Made by a program: the position numbers and the translations under genes. DNA of 64,000 nucleotides from Apteryx mantelli. Lineage: Eukaryota > Chordata > Aves > Apterygiformes > Apterygidae. The notes below the pieces were generated by a model. It saw only the letters and a list, made by a program, of their open reading frames with translations, had not been told where the DNA came from and searched no databases. Position 1 is the first letter of the stretch; each line of letters begins with the position of its first letter. Where the stretch lies: contig NC_089991.1 of assembly GCF_036417845.1 (NCBI RefSeq), forward strand, positions 12,095,001 through 12,159,000. The letters run 5' to 3'. Shown here piece by piece: positions 38,501 through 53,135 of this stretch.

Positions 38501-41500
38501 TGATGTTTTCTGAATGCAAAAACTGTAACAAAAGGAGCAAAGACTCAAACATGGGAAGAGACTTCTGCTCCATCATATTACCAGAAAAATAACTAAAGTC
38601 ACTTAGGACTTAAAGTCCTTAGGCACTAGATATCACCATAGAGTATTGTTGGCCTTACCTCTGTCTTCTGGAAGCAGTTTTAATGAGCAGGTTTCCCTGA
38701 TGACCTAAACAAGTTTGGTGGGAGAAGGGCATTAAATAAACAAAAGGAGTTTGACTTTCAGTTGAATTCTGCAGGCTTGGTCTGAACACAAAATGAGACA
38801 CTAATCAGACACTATAGGCACAGAAAGCCAAGTATAGCCACAAGTTTATGTAACCACCCAATTCCTTTCCTGTGTGTTTGCAGTAGCCCTGATTTGGGCT
38901 GTGGATGTAGTAGGCATGGATAGGACAAGATTGGTGATGGATTTAGAGTACTGTAAGAGATGCTTGGGGGCAGATATTAGGACAATCTTTCCAGTTGTCA
39001 AGATAGCTTAACACTGGAACAGATTGTCTGGGAGATGAGATATTTCTGTCACTGGCTGTTTCTAAGAGACAGGACAGACATCTGTCAGGCTGGCAGAGAG
39101 CATGTCCCGGGTGGCCTCTAATACTCCCTTCTAACCCACAGTTGTTGACTGTGCCCTGGTCTTTAGTGGAAGAGAAAGTAGCAAGGGACACAAATTTCAC
39201 TCCTGCCTCTTGCAGATGGCCCATAACAGGCCTCACAGCAGAGGCAGAGAGATGGAAAAACGCAAAGGGAACATCAGTTAGCTATCCCCAACTAATTTAC
39301 AGGAAGCTTGTGTGGCCCCATCAGATGTGTGGCCTCTCCCGCCATACATGCAGCTAAGAGTTTGAAAATTAGAGAGCTGAAAGATCTTAAACTCTAGGCT
39401 GAAGAATATGACCCCTCACTTTCCACTTAAATGGTGGTCTGCAGGCTTATATTACACTTGAAACAGTTTAATATGAAATATAAATTTAATAATATGGTAG
39501 CATGAAGAGGAGCTGAACAGGACAAAAATCAACAAAGAGCAATAGCCTCTACAATATTGTATCCACCGGGTACCTTTCTTGATGAAATCCTAGTCTAGGT
39601 TTCATTTGCCTTTGATTTACTTAGAGTACAAGCCTCTTGAGAGAGTCTCCAGTACATTTATACACCACAGTGCTCTGGCCTCTAAGCACTATCACAACGC
39701 AGCAATAATAATTATAGCGATGCTGGCTTCTGCACACGTCTGTGTTGTGGACAGCTGATCTCCAAGGGGGTGTGTTCATCATTCCTCAAGCTCCTGACAA
39801 CGGCTGACATATAAATCTGGCAACACACATGGAACAACAACACCAGCCTCTTTGCAGACTCATTGACATGCAGCAGAAACCCCGGATACCGTATGGAGCA
39901 TCCAGGCAGATGGATGGACATATGTATAATCTGTGTGCATCTCTGCTGATGTAAATGTCCCAGCGCAAGCATTAACACTCAAGTATATGGTTTGCATTTG
40001 GGGCACTAGAGAATTTTTCTCCCATAAAATAAATAAAATACATTCTGAGCATCTTGGGATAAGTATAAGGCCATTCTAATCGTTTTATTCTTTCCAAAGG
40101 AAAATGATTCCATATTCCGGGCACTGTACAAACAATTAATTAGCCTAATGAAAATGAAAGGTCTAATTGCTCAGTGTTATTACGATCATTGGCAGCCAGG
40201 CGTGACCAAAGAATAGGTACTGTCCTACCAGTGATAAAGCTCAACTTTCTGGCTTTTCAGGCTTTCTTGACTTAGGAATATCCAGCCAAAAAAAAATTTT
40301 TTTGGAATGATGATGTAACTCTCCCTTCCATCTGCTCAGAAACTGGCAGTATTTGAAGACATCTGAATGAGCTGTCATATAATAAAAAAATGATACCCAG
40401 CTGGTGTGAGATGACCTGGCTAAACAGAAGTGAATAAAGCTGCAAGTTGCCTGAGTTGAATGGTATGGTGTTTTCTCCACTGTGTGTCTCCTGCTGGAGA
40501 CCTGACTCACAAGATGAGAGTGCTGCAACATAAAAGTTGTCTTTTGCAAAGAACAAAGTATGATCATCCTTAATGCAGCTTCCTCTTCAAAGATCTGTTG
40601 TTATCCAAATAGAAAAATGCTTTAAATTTATGCAGAGGAATTTGTTCACTGTGGTTAGGATCACGAAGAGTCAGATTAAAGCAGTGTAAGGAACAGAACG
40701 AGCATCATTCCTGCATACCCTGTAGCAGGGAGATAGAAAGCAGATGCTGACTGAACACTGACCTAGCCCAAGAAGTATGGGTCCAATCACTCTTCCTTTA
40801 AGCAGCTGATTCTCTCAGGAAAATCCCCTGCTGGGGAGAAAAAGATTCAGCTTTAATGCTATTATCTTCCTTGCACAGAGACCGGCAACTGAAGACTATT
40901 GTTTAAAAACAATGTGGGTGACATCTGCTCTCATTTATGCCCACACAACCCCCTGACTGTATCATAGAGGGTTTCTCAGGAAGCCACGACAGCAAATATT
41001 TTGGGGGGGATTAAAGTTTAAACTTTATTAGGGGCACTTCTACCCTGTGCTCCAGGCTAGCACCCAGAGCTTCAGGACATGCCCACACAGAAACCAGTCC
41101 TTACCATCCAACAGCAGGCATTCACATGGGAAATATGGCTTAATGGTAAACCAGGGCTGGTAGGTAAGTTCCTAGCTTAGGGGCTCTGGATCCTCTTCTG
41201 GCAGAGTTTAGTACCCTGAATTGACAGCAAAGGGATCAGGAACCCAAACCTGGTGACCTAAGCGAGGGGGGATAGCCCCCCCCCCCCACTCTTAGTATGC
41301 CAGCTGTACAGCACTCCAGGGATTTTACTCCCTCCCTGTGTAATTTAATAAACTGCTGGCTAGCAAAGAGCAAGGGTGGGGTTAGACCTGTTTCCTCCAG
41401 CCCCAGGGATGCGGAGTGAGAGCAGCCCACAGGCTTCCCCAGGGGCAGGAGTGGAAGCTTCTTTACGCCATCGCAGCAACTCACTGGAAAAACAGCAACA

Positions 41501-42004
41501 CAGACTCAGCCACTTGAAGGTTTTATATACTCCAAATTCATGCTGTGTTAATTGGGTGTTGCCTTTCCAGAGATAAGATGTAAATACACTGGATTTTGAG
41601 GGAAATAAAAAAAGAGCAGATTACAATATACGATCCTGTAAAAAAGCTAAGACCAGAAAATACAGACTGGTGGCTGAGGGTCGCTGCACTGTACAATCAT
41701 CTTAGCTGCAAAAGCGAAATGAAGAAGAGTGCATAAGCCTTACTGAAACCATTTCGGGTTTATAACCATTCGTTTATGCAGCTGGTAAGAATTATTACGG
41801 ATGCTGCTGAGGACTTTGAGACATTAAATATGACAAACCCAAAGATGGCATAGCATGAGCTGTCTCTCAGACAACTCAGTGTCCCAGTAGCCTTTATCGG
41901 GGTGGCTAACAACGTTCTGCTTATTTGAATACAGCTTCTCTTTAACCTTCGATAGACTGCTACTCATCAACCCTTACTGATAAAAAAGAAAACCCTAACA
42001 AAAC
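35574..42004. other. AT-richer intergenic sequence between the minisatellite and MFAP3
   Basis: CpG becomes scarce after about 35.8 kb. Apart from the CR1-like fragment and a C12 run near 41276-41287, nothing was recognised. The short ORFs (for example 36880-37074) have no family features. Confidence 0.4.
38968..39150 (+). mobile_element. Old, diverged CR1-like fragment
   Basis: The order of elements CACTGGAACAGATTGTCTGG, then TTTCTAAGAGACAGGACAGA, then GGTGGCCTCTAATACTCCCT resembles a CR1 3' region with many substitutions. The orientation is plus and the edges are uncertain. Confidence 0.5.
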
Positions 42005-45000
42005 AAGTTTTTTTTTTTTAAATTTATTCTGCAAATCTACCAACTCATTTTATGAAAGTATGAAATCCTACGTGGTTACATTAAACAGTTACAATACAAC
42101 CTATATAATACAAACATCCACTACAAAGTTATTTTTAGATACTCTCTTGAATAACAAGTAGACTTTGCATTATTTAAAAAAAAAAGTTATAAAGAAGAGA
42201 TAAAATAGCCTTGTGATTGTCAAAGACTTTAGTTTAAACCAGGAAAACCTCTGTACAACCTTCTTGTCCTACAAAAAGTTAGAGAGAAACAATGACATTT
42301 GCATAATTGTTCCATGTTAATTTTCAATTAGTTGCATCAAACAAATTTAAGCGCACGTGTCTATTCAATACAACAAGAATAGTTCACAAATTGTTTAGAA
42401 ATCAGTGTCAGGTTTCATTCTCTGGAAATTACACTTACCGTATAACATCACCATCATCCTTGCTTTCAGATGCATAAAAATTCTGTAATATAGTTTGTAA
42501 AATGCACCAGAGCTTCAGATCTGCTCTAATTGAATTCAGTGGGAGTAGGATCAGTTCCTACATTTAATAAGTACTACTGATTTACTGAAATCCTTACAAA
42601 ACAGCCTCCTTCCCAGGAATGAAATTAATTTAGCAAACAAAATAGTATATTAATTCAGTAAAATTCATAGTTTTACTATACAGCAGTTGACACAGCAACT
42701 GCATTTTTGAGGATCTTTATGCATGACCATTCTTTCCTCTCAAACAGAAGAAAACTGGACACATGAAGACACAGTAACTGTGCTTAGTTAGAACTCAGAG
42801 CTGTGTAAATAAAATGTAAAAATCAAAGAACAGATTGAATTACTCTAGAAACTGTTCTCCCGACACCCATCTGACACACCTCTAGTGTCATTTTGCTGCA
42901 TGTAAGCTGCCATTTCTGATGAGACATCTGTCAATCTCTATTGCATAACTGCTTCTCAGGAAGCATTTAAAAGGAGCTCTGATTTTGTAGCTGCATCTCC
43001 AAATTGCATATGTCACATGGGGGCAAAATGTCAAAGATGCTATTGCCGCATGCAATGTGACAGTTTCCCAGAAGCCAAGACAGCTGTTTAGAGGGAAAAA
43101 AGGCATGAGCAGGTACAACCCTGATGGCTGGTGGTGCAAAGAGATCACAACAGACCATAATCTCTTGCAGCCTTTGTCTCTCTGAACTAGGACATTCAAA
43201 ATGGTATAAACCCCCAAATCTCCACTCATCCATGTGCAACAAACCTGTAGAGCTCACTGCAGCACACAAGTGAGGCCAGGAGCATCTCAGCAGAGCTTCT
43301 AAGAGAACTAGGCATTTATCCACAAGAGTATCTTTTAACACTGAACATCAAAAAAAAATTAAAAGAAACCCGAGAGGTAACACAGAAATACACAAACTTT
43401 TCACCTGGACATAAAGTGCCATCTAACTGCGGAGGCTAAAAAGAAGTTACGGTTGAGGGCAGTATCTAGTGTAAGTGTCTACAGCAGGCTTTACTCCCCT
43501 GAAGCAGATAATGCTGGCTACGTCTTGGAAATGGTACCAAGCCGGTCAGAGCATTCCTATGACCAAGGCTGGCAATTTTTCCTCTTCTGGACAAACATGG
43601 CTCTTATCAGATGTGCCAAAGTCTAGTAGACTGCATTTACTGGTGGCTGACTACAGAACCTTCCCCAAAAGGTATTTTAAAATGGTAATGGATGCTTCAG
43701 CTTCCTGTTCTCTGATACAATATGATAAATATAATTTGTTCAGACCCTTCATTACGAGGATGCATTACCACAGAAGGCCCCACCCTGTTATTACCACTAT
43801 GCCTTGTTTTCCATTTCATGTAAACGTAATGTCAAATCCTCTTAACAATCTTGAGCAGCCTTCCAGAATCACTTGTTCAACTGACATTTTTGTAATAATA
43901 AGGAAAAGAAAAAAGAGTTGTGGGAAATTGAATGGTGCTCCTGTTGCCAAGTTGTTAAAATTATATGGCAATATGCTTCCAGTAGTTGTACGAAATTAAT
44001 TTGTGGAGTGCTTACAAGCCTTACGTCTACTAAATCTCAACAGGATATAAAATGCTATTTAAGTGATACAACTTATAAATGTCAAGGAGAAAAAAAATCA
44101 GCACCAAGGAGTGAAAGAGGAGACTAGATTCTTTTCTGCACTCTGATTCCTTGAGGCTGGATCTCTACAGCTGAGGAGCCTGCGTGGGAGAATCCTTGGT
44201 TAAGAACGTATGGATGTGTGTCAGCACCTGCGCCTCTCCTTTCTGCCGCTCCTCTTCAGCGGATGGGAGAGGGTATGTTCGGAGAGTGACTCCGCTCCTG
44301 TAAACAATGGCTGGCAAACAGCAGAACCGGGGGCTCAGGCAGCCCCTCTGCGAAGCCCTCTCTCTTCCACTGCTTTCTGAAAGTACTAGCCAGAGCTAAG
44401 TGAGTAAGTGTCATTACTTTTCCTCTATTATTTTTTTCAGAAAGAACTGCCTGAGATTTCTAATCCGTAGATTACTTAATTCATTTTTAAACCTTGCCAC
44501 TGCATGACCACTGTGTCATTCCTTTCTCACAACAACGTAAAATACAATACAATACTTTGGATTTTCAATAGTGCGTAAAATCAGCAGTCAAAAGACAGTA
44601 TCAGCAATACTGACTTACTGTTCCATTCTGTAAGACAGAACCAGGGTAAGGCGCTTTGGCAATCAGCACCAAGTTTAAGTGACAAACTCTGCAACAGCAA
44701 TTTGCTTTCCACACACTAGAGTATACACAAGTTTTCTGCAGGTGTGTGGAAAACTGAGACCCCCTGGTTGTTCTCTGAGCTGCTTTGAAACTACAACAAT
44801 TCATTTAATTCAGCAGCAGACCCTGGTACTATTCTTTTTCTAAGCACAGTATATTTTGATAGCAACACAGAAGCACACTACACAAAACAGATTTGTTCAA
44901 GCTCACCATGGTTCTGATGGGCTACACACATCAAGAGGCAATTCAGAAAGAGCACACAATTCATCAGGACAACATTACCTAAAAGGAATTCAGGTTTCAC

Positions 45001-45384
45001 TTTGCGAAGGAAGAAAGAGTTCACAAAGGAAAAGATCTTATTGCAAGTTGTTTTGCTCAGGTTGGCCACTTCTAATATAGTATGAGAAGCTACCAAGGAG
45101 TTGAGGACAAAGAATTCCTGTTTGTAAATATTTTCAGTATACTATGCTTTAAAAAAAGCCACTGCACAATATTCCAAATGGCCTTTCCTAACAGACTTGA
45201 AATCATCAGATCAACACTGAGAAAAACTGACGGAAAATACAGATTTCAGTAGTAGTTCTGGCACCTTGTATTTTGGAAAAGAAAATTTTTGTGCATATGG
45301 GACTGAGGCAGCTTTTTTGCAGATCTCTTTCTTGCAGTATCCTAGAGTCACCTGCACTTCTTTCACCACAGCGTATCACCGGAC
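42005..45384 (-). other. MFAP3: Probable MFAP3 3' UTR with poly(A) signal
   Basis: Between the MFAP3 stop codon and about 42.0 kb there is no other recognisable coding sequence. The first canonical AATAAA that I found on the minus strand is at 42028-42023. On that strand it is followed by an A/T tract and a GT-rich stretch, which is a good cleavage context. A 3' UTR of about 3.4 kb is in the range I recall for this gene in mammals. The extent is inferred; no transcript data are available. A plus-strand open frame at 43475-43999 lies inside it and is treated as chance. Confidence 0.5.
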
Positions 45385-47838
<2,454 letters not shown>

Positions 47839-47895
47839 GGAAGGCTAGAAAAAATTCTTTTTTCATTTAATTTGAAGAAATGAGGTCATATGACA

Positions 47896-48020
47896 TTAAG
47901 CTGTCTGTATTACTCTGGGATAGGACAGGAGGCTCTTGATACGTTCAGCGACAGAAAATGTCTTGGATCCAAATGCACTTTCAAGATCATCAATATTAAG
48001 CATGGAAACTGGAAATCCAA
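47896..48020 (-). other. Possible alternative or vestigial exon upstream of MFAP3 coding exon 1
   Basis: On the minus strand a poly-T tract ends in CAG at 48021, followed by an open frame of about 40 codons that ends in TAA at 47898-47896. The frame includes SMLNIDDLESAFGSKTF. A short ATG-led stretch just upstream (ATG at 48081) is followed by a GTAAGC donor-like site near 48060. The two could form a mini-gene, but the intervening intron would be only about 40 nt. I do not recognise the peptide. It could be an MFAP3 5' exon carrying an upstream ORF, a decayed exon, or chance. Confidence 0.2.
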
Positions 48021-51000
48021 CTGAAAAAAAAAGAATTAAGTTTATTAATAATAGCAAGCTTACGGCATATTCAAATTTCATTTCCAGTAAACAGATCTTG
48101 ATTAGCATAATATAAACTGTCAGCCAAGAGGTTCCAAATCAGAGCTTTGCTCAGAGCACAGTAACGAAACGAGGGTAAGAAGGCATTAGCACAACCCTCA
48201 GTGCTCTAGATGTTCATCTTCCCATCCAAAATAAATAATCTCAGGAACAATAACCACTAAGGGAAAAAGGATTTAAAAAAAGAAGAGAGAGTTCACATTA
48301 CTTGAAATGCATAACTACCTCTAGTCAGAAAGTGAGTTTTGCATTTGTTAATTGAGCAAAAGTATTTTATAATACAGGAAGAAAAGCAAGAAAGAGGATA
48401 TAATTTCTGCCTCCCTCCCCACCAATATCAAAGTACTTTTAAGTCCTGCTTTTCCAGTGTTAGTCCTTCATTTAGCATCTAGAAAAAATAAAGCACTCAT
48501 GCACCTGATTTTTAGCATTTATACTTTTTTTTTTTTTTTGATTTTAAGGCAAAATCAGTGTTAGATGTCTAAATAATGTATAATGTGCTTATAGGTATTT
48601 ATGTTAGGAAAATTCTATTGGCAGTTATCTACAAGCACAAAGGAGAAGTCCCTTTCTGAATATCAGGACCTTGATGTCTAAATATCCTTTTTTGCAATCT
48701 CTCTTGCTGCTGCTGCATTATCTGCCCCTTTTTTTTCTTTTTTTTTTTTAATTATTTTTGGTAGGCTCCTATTGAAAATCTATTACCTTCTGCTGCCACA
48801 TCTCAGTGATCATATCTTATCATCTTCACTATGCCAAAATCTGCCCCATATTTCACAGCAATTTGAAAAATTGTTTTGTTTAGAGACAGGATCCAGACTC
48901 TTAAAATTAATGTGTGCACAAGATTTTTAAGACATTAGGATAAAGCCCTTATTTTGATGTTCTTTGCACACAAGGATTTTTCTGCTTTAAAATCCAGACT
49001 AAAACCAACTTGTAACAAGAATAAGATGACACCGATAAGAGAAAATATGTAATCAATTTTCCTGGAAGCCTGACTCAACAAAATTTCTAATCCAATATGC
49101 ATTCCCTGAAGTTATGATTCCATCTATACTGCTCCAGAGCCATAAAAAGCAATTTACAAAGTATAGAAGCCACAGTCTAAAACAGTTATTTTAAAGTGTA
49201 TCTTACGTCACCCCATTGACTATGTGACTTCAAATTTATCATCTTTTCTTCTACCAATAACAAATGCTAGAGGAGTTGCATTTCATAAATATCACAATAC
49301 AAAGGAACAATTTTTGTTAATAAAAAATGCAGACATTTCTTCCAGAATCACTAATTGACACTGCCTAAAGCAGAGAGATATCTAATCACTCAACAAAAAT
49401 AATTTACTATGAATACATATAGCTGATTTACACTAACTCTCTTTTTAGCAGAGGCAAATTAAGCCTATTCAGGAACGGGAAAATTTGCTGATAACACACT
49501 ACCCGGACTATGAATTTCTTCAGTTAAAGATAATCTGTCCAAGGACAAACCAGACTGCAAATTTGACATCTGAAGAGAATATACATATGACCCATTTTTG
49601 TTGCAGCTACTGCCAAAATCAGTTTAATGAAAAAGGGAAAGAATATAGCTGTGTCCAATGTCCAACTTTCCTTCAAGCTTGACTAACCAACTCACCCACG
49701 AAAACCTGCAAGGAAAACTTGAAAACAGGTCCTGCACTTTTTCTTTGTAAACAACAATCCCTTCATCTGTTTTTTTTTTGTGTGTGTCCCTACCCTTTTT
49801 TTCTATCTTGCTTCTTGCCTTTTCCTTTAAGATGAACTCAGCACAGAGAAGAACTCAGTTGTACCACTCTGTTGAATAAGCTGTCTTCCCTTAGCTAAAC
49901 AGGTAAAAGAGTACTAAGTTTTCTCGTGTTCTTGTTCTCCACCAGTTATACTTTGGGGAAAGTGTTACTGAGTTCTGCCGCCTCTGGAGAAGAGCATCCC
50001 AGCCGCATCAAGTGCCTAAGTCTGAAAAAATAATATTAAGTTTGCTGCTGACCAACAATTATTATTTTGTTTGCAGCACTGGTTTTAATTTTTTTTTGAC
50101 CCCTTGTATTTTCAGAGCGAGATACAGACATTTTTATAATAAATTCAAGGCTGCTGACAACAGATTTGCTTTTCTTGGTAACCTTTTGCAGATTTCTTAA
50201 AAACAGGCTGTGGATTGCTAGTGGTTTGTGGACCACTACTTGAAAACTCTGACATTTGGACTACTAGAGCTGTCATTTGAGCATCCATCATGGCTTGTGT
50301 CATGTCATGTCAGGGCAAGTGAGGAGCTGTGCTTCTCAAATCTTCAACATACATCACTCAAAAACCCACTGTCTTGAGTTAAAAGTGCCACTGACTCCAG
50401 TTAATGTTTCTTTGTATGCAGTCAGGGCTTGATTTTACAGTGTTTAATGCAGTTATAACAATGATAGCTCTGAAGTGAAGACAAATCGTCATCCTCATTA
50501 TTGAATCAAACACACAAAATAACTTCCAATCTTCCAAAACAATAATCTCCTAACTAATAATGTTTTAGATTTATTAGAGAATAATTCCAGTACCTCCTGT
50601 ACTTTGTCTGTGTTATTTTTGTCACTTTAAATTATTAAATTTAAATTATTAGATTTCCAAGTGTCCGTGATACTCCTTCTAAAATGACCTTAGAAACCTC
50701 AGCCAATTATTTAATGCAAGAAATACTGAGCAATGTTTTCCTTCATAACAATAAGACAATTATCTTTAGTAATTGCATATGCTCTCCACGATATTTGCAC
50801 CAAGTGCATAATGTATAAAACAGTGGTGGTGATGGGTCATTGCATTTTACCATTAAACTCTTCAAGGTCTGATTTATTATAAATTGTTTGTCACATTTTG
50901 CTTTTGGAAAACCCATTATTGTTAAGCAGACAATGATCTCTCATTGCTGAATGCTGGAAAAGATAATGATCTGCAAAACACATATTATTCAACCATCACA

Positions 51001-51300
51001 CTTATGCAAAACAGCTGCTGGAGCTGATAAAGGATCAAGAAGGATAAAGCGTGAGCAGTGCCAGCATTACAGATTTTTCAAGAAGGTATTAAATTCAAGC
51101 AAGATGAAATGTGCAGAATAGAAACTGGCTATTTTACAACTAAACCTGAAGTTGAGCTCAATATATTTAACCTTTATTAAACCATAAGTTGTAACAACAA
51201 ATAGTGGTGGAAAGATAAAAATACATGATGCATACGCTTCTGTGAGTCATCTTTGGCTCTTACCCTGAAAACCGTACGTGTGTTTAACTTAAAGCACTAT

Positions 51301-51384
51301 AAGTAGTCCCACTGAGGTCAACAGAAGTACTGATAGTACTTAAAATCACACACATTTATACGCCATTGCAAAACTGGGGCCCAA
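51301..51384 (+). repeat. Ancient amniote interspersed repeat-like segment
   Basis: TCCCACTGAGGTCAACAGAA, then a GTACTTAAAATCACACACA stretch and AAACTGGGGCCC, resemble a repeat tail common in reptile and bird genomes (the CCCATTGAAGTCAATGGG ... TCGGGGCC type). The family was not determined. Confidence 0.35.
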
Positions 51385-52339
51385 GAGGTTGCAAATTATA
51401 TAGCTCTACATTCACTGGCTATAACATCATTTCATATCCGCAGAAACGGAAAGCAATAAACCAAGATACACCTCACAAACCATAGACTGTTCTGACTAAC
51501 TGCTACTTCTGACAAACAATGCGGAAATGTATTCTGGCATTTGTAATGATTTCAAAACAAGCTAATCTGTAGTAATGTGCATATTAGTTCTATTTGATCA
51601 ATACTTTTTGCCTGCAGCCCACCAGCCTATTTGTAGTTTGGATCCTTGCAGAAATGATCATCTTGCGAGTCCCCATCTTTCAAACCTGGGGACAGATCTC
51701 AACAGCATTTAACAGAGTCCTGAAGGCCTTAAGTCCTGGCAAGTTTGCAAGAGCAGGCAGCGTGGTGTTAAAGGCAGACATTACGAGTGATCCCAGCACA
51801 GGACAAGCTGCAGAGAGATTCCACCCTCCCTTGGGCACCAGAGACCGCTCTGCAGCAGGAGCAGCTTCAGTCAGAGTTCAAATTACATAGTTCTACATTC
51901 ATTCACTGGCTCTGACATCATTTCGCACCAGGAGGAAGGGAAAGCGACAAACCCAGACACACCTCAAACGGCAGATGCAAACCTGCGGCTCCCAGGGCCA
52001 CAGCAGCACGGTGCTTTGCCTCTGTACTCGAAAGTAGTCTTTTGCTCTATACACGGTGCTTCGTCTGTCTGAGCCACCTTCCAGGGATAACGGATGCAGG
52101 GTGACGGAACTAGCTGCATGTGAAAACGGCTGTTTTTCCTCAAATGCTAGAAACGATTATGCACAAAAACTGACGAGGCAGCCCAGGGAAACTGACCCCT
52201 GCCCGTGGACAGGCCTCAACCCTACCTGTGCTTAGGGCCACCGGGGACAAGACCCGACTGAATCGGGGCTGCTGGAGTCAGTGAAAAGAGGAAACGCATG
52301 AACGCTGCCAATGCTGTGACCCAGGAAACCCAGGCAACA

Positions 52340-52363
52340 TGACGTCACGCAGGCGTGACGTCA
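52340..52363. promoter_or_regulatory. Tandem pair of perfect CRE palindromes
   Basis: TGACGTCA occurs at 52340-52347 and again at 52356-52363, 16 bp apart from start to start. Both are followed by CG, giving TGACGTCACG. This is the full palindromic site for CREB/ATF family dimers. Binding itself is inferred. Confidence 0.8.
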
Positions 52364-52699
52364 CGCCCCCCCCCCGACAGTGCTTCCATGCCAGAACACC
52401 GAGCTACGACACGGGTCCCCGGAGCCTCCCGGGGGAGCGCGGAGGGGCTGCGCGCAGCTGCGCCATTCCCACTCTACGTCACGCCACTGACGCCACCAAA
52501 GCAAAGCTGGCGTCATCACCACGCAGTGACATCAGAGCGCACCGCTCCAGGCCCGAGGAGCGATCCCGCCCCGCCGCCATCCGCCCGCCCCGCCGCAGCC
52601 TCCCTGCGGTCCCCCCGCAGCCCCGCCGCCCGGGCACCGACATACCCCCGCCGCCGGCCGCCGCCACCCGGACGTGCTTCTCCTCGCGGCCCTTCCGGG

Positions 52700-52833
52700 C
52701 TGGCGCCGCGCTTCCGGGGTCAGCGGGCCGGGGCCGCTCTGCCCCGCGCCTCGATGGTGCGCTCCGCCTAGCGGGGTGTTGGCGGGGGGAGCGCGGCGCT
52801 GACGGGGCGGCGCGGCCCGGTGCGGCCCGGCGG
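52700..52833 (+). other. FAM114A2: Likely non-coding first exon of FAM114A2
   Basis: A consensus donor CGG|GTGAGG occurs at 52833/52834 within the CpG island, downstream of the ETS sites. It can splice to the acceptor ending at 54284, which starts the exon carrying the ATG. The left edge is a guess based on the ETS motifs. Confidence 0.45.
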
Positions 52834-52954
52834 GTGAGGCGGGGGGGCCCGGCGGGGGCGAGCGGCCCGCGAGGGGGGCAGGGAGTCCCTCGGGGGTTGT
52901 GGGCCCAAGGAAGTCCTCTGTGGGGCAGGGAGTCCCGAGGGGGGGGGGGGCCCA

Positions 52955-53135
52955 AGGGGGCCCGGGACCTCCTGGGGGAGCAGGGGCGCGGGGGGCTCCT
53001 CGGGCGGGGGATGTCCCCGAAGGGTGCCCCGGGCGGGGGGGCCGAGGGAGCCCGGGGCCTCCTGGGAGAGCAGGGACGCGGGGGGCTCCTCGGGCAGGGG
53101 ATGTCCCCGAAGGGTGCCCCGGGGGGGGGGGCAGG
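52955..53135. repeat. 90-bp tandem duplication, two copies, in FAM114A2 intron 1
   Basis: The segment with ATGTCCCCGAAGGGTGCCCC at 53011 recurs at 53101, exactly 90 bp later. The flanking CCTCCTGGG and GGGGGGCTCCTCGGGC blocks keep the same spacing. The copies differ by a few substitutions, and the outer edges are approximate. Confidence 0.85.

Larger units (their letters stand above)
47845..52330 (-). other. MFAP3: Inferred MFAP3 5' intron(s), no coding sequence firmly recognised
   Basis: The AG at minus-strand 47846-47845 directly before the coding exon, with only six untranslated bases before the ATG, implies an upstream non-coding exon. The natural place for it is the CpG island at about 52.3 kb, but I could not fix the first exon or its donor. 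CAGGTAGGG ending near 52228 on the minus strand is one possible donor. The region is AT-rich with poly-T tracts (for example near 48520-48540), a repeat-like stretch at 51301-51384, and a pair of related segments at 51392-51480 and 51879-51970. A possible extra exon lies at 48020-47896. Confidence 0.5.
52330..52833. promoter_or_regulatory. Probable bidirectional MFAP3/FAM114A2 promoter in a CpG island
   Basis: This CpG-dense, TATA-less block lies between two divergent genes. It contains two perfect CRE palindromes (52340-52347 and 52356-52363), further CRE-like sites (52476-52481, 52488-52492, 52511-52515, 52527-52534), a YY1-type GCCGCCATC at 52573-52581, and two ETS-type CTTCCGG sites at 52692-52698 and 52711-52717. 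CRE, YY1 and ETS motifs are typical of housekeeping CpG-island promoters. MFAP3 would start towards the left and FAM114A2 towards the right. The exact start sites are not visible. Confidence 0.75.

Noticed and set aside
43475-43999. 174-codon plus-strand frame
   Set aside because: It is antisense within the probable MFAP3 3' UTR and has no recognisable motif, promoter or splice signals.
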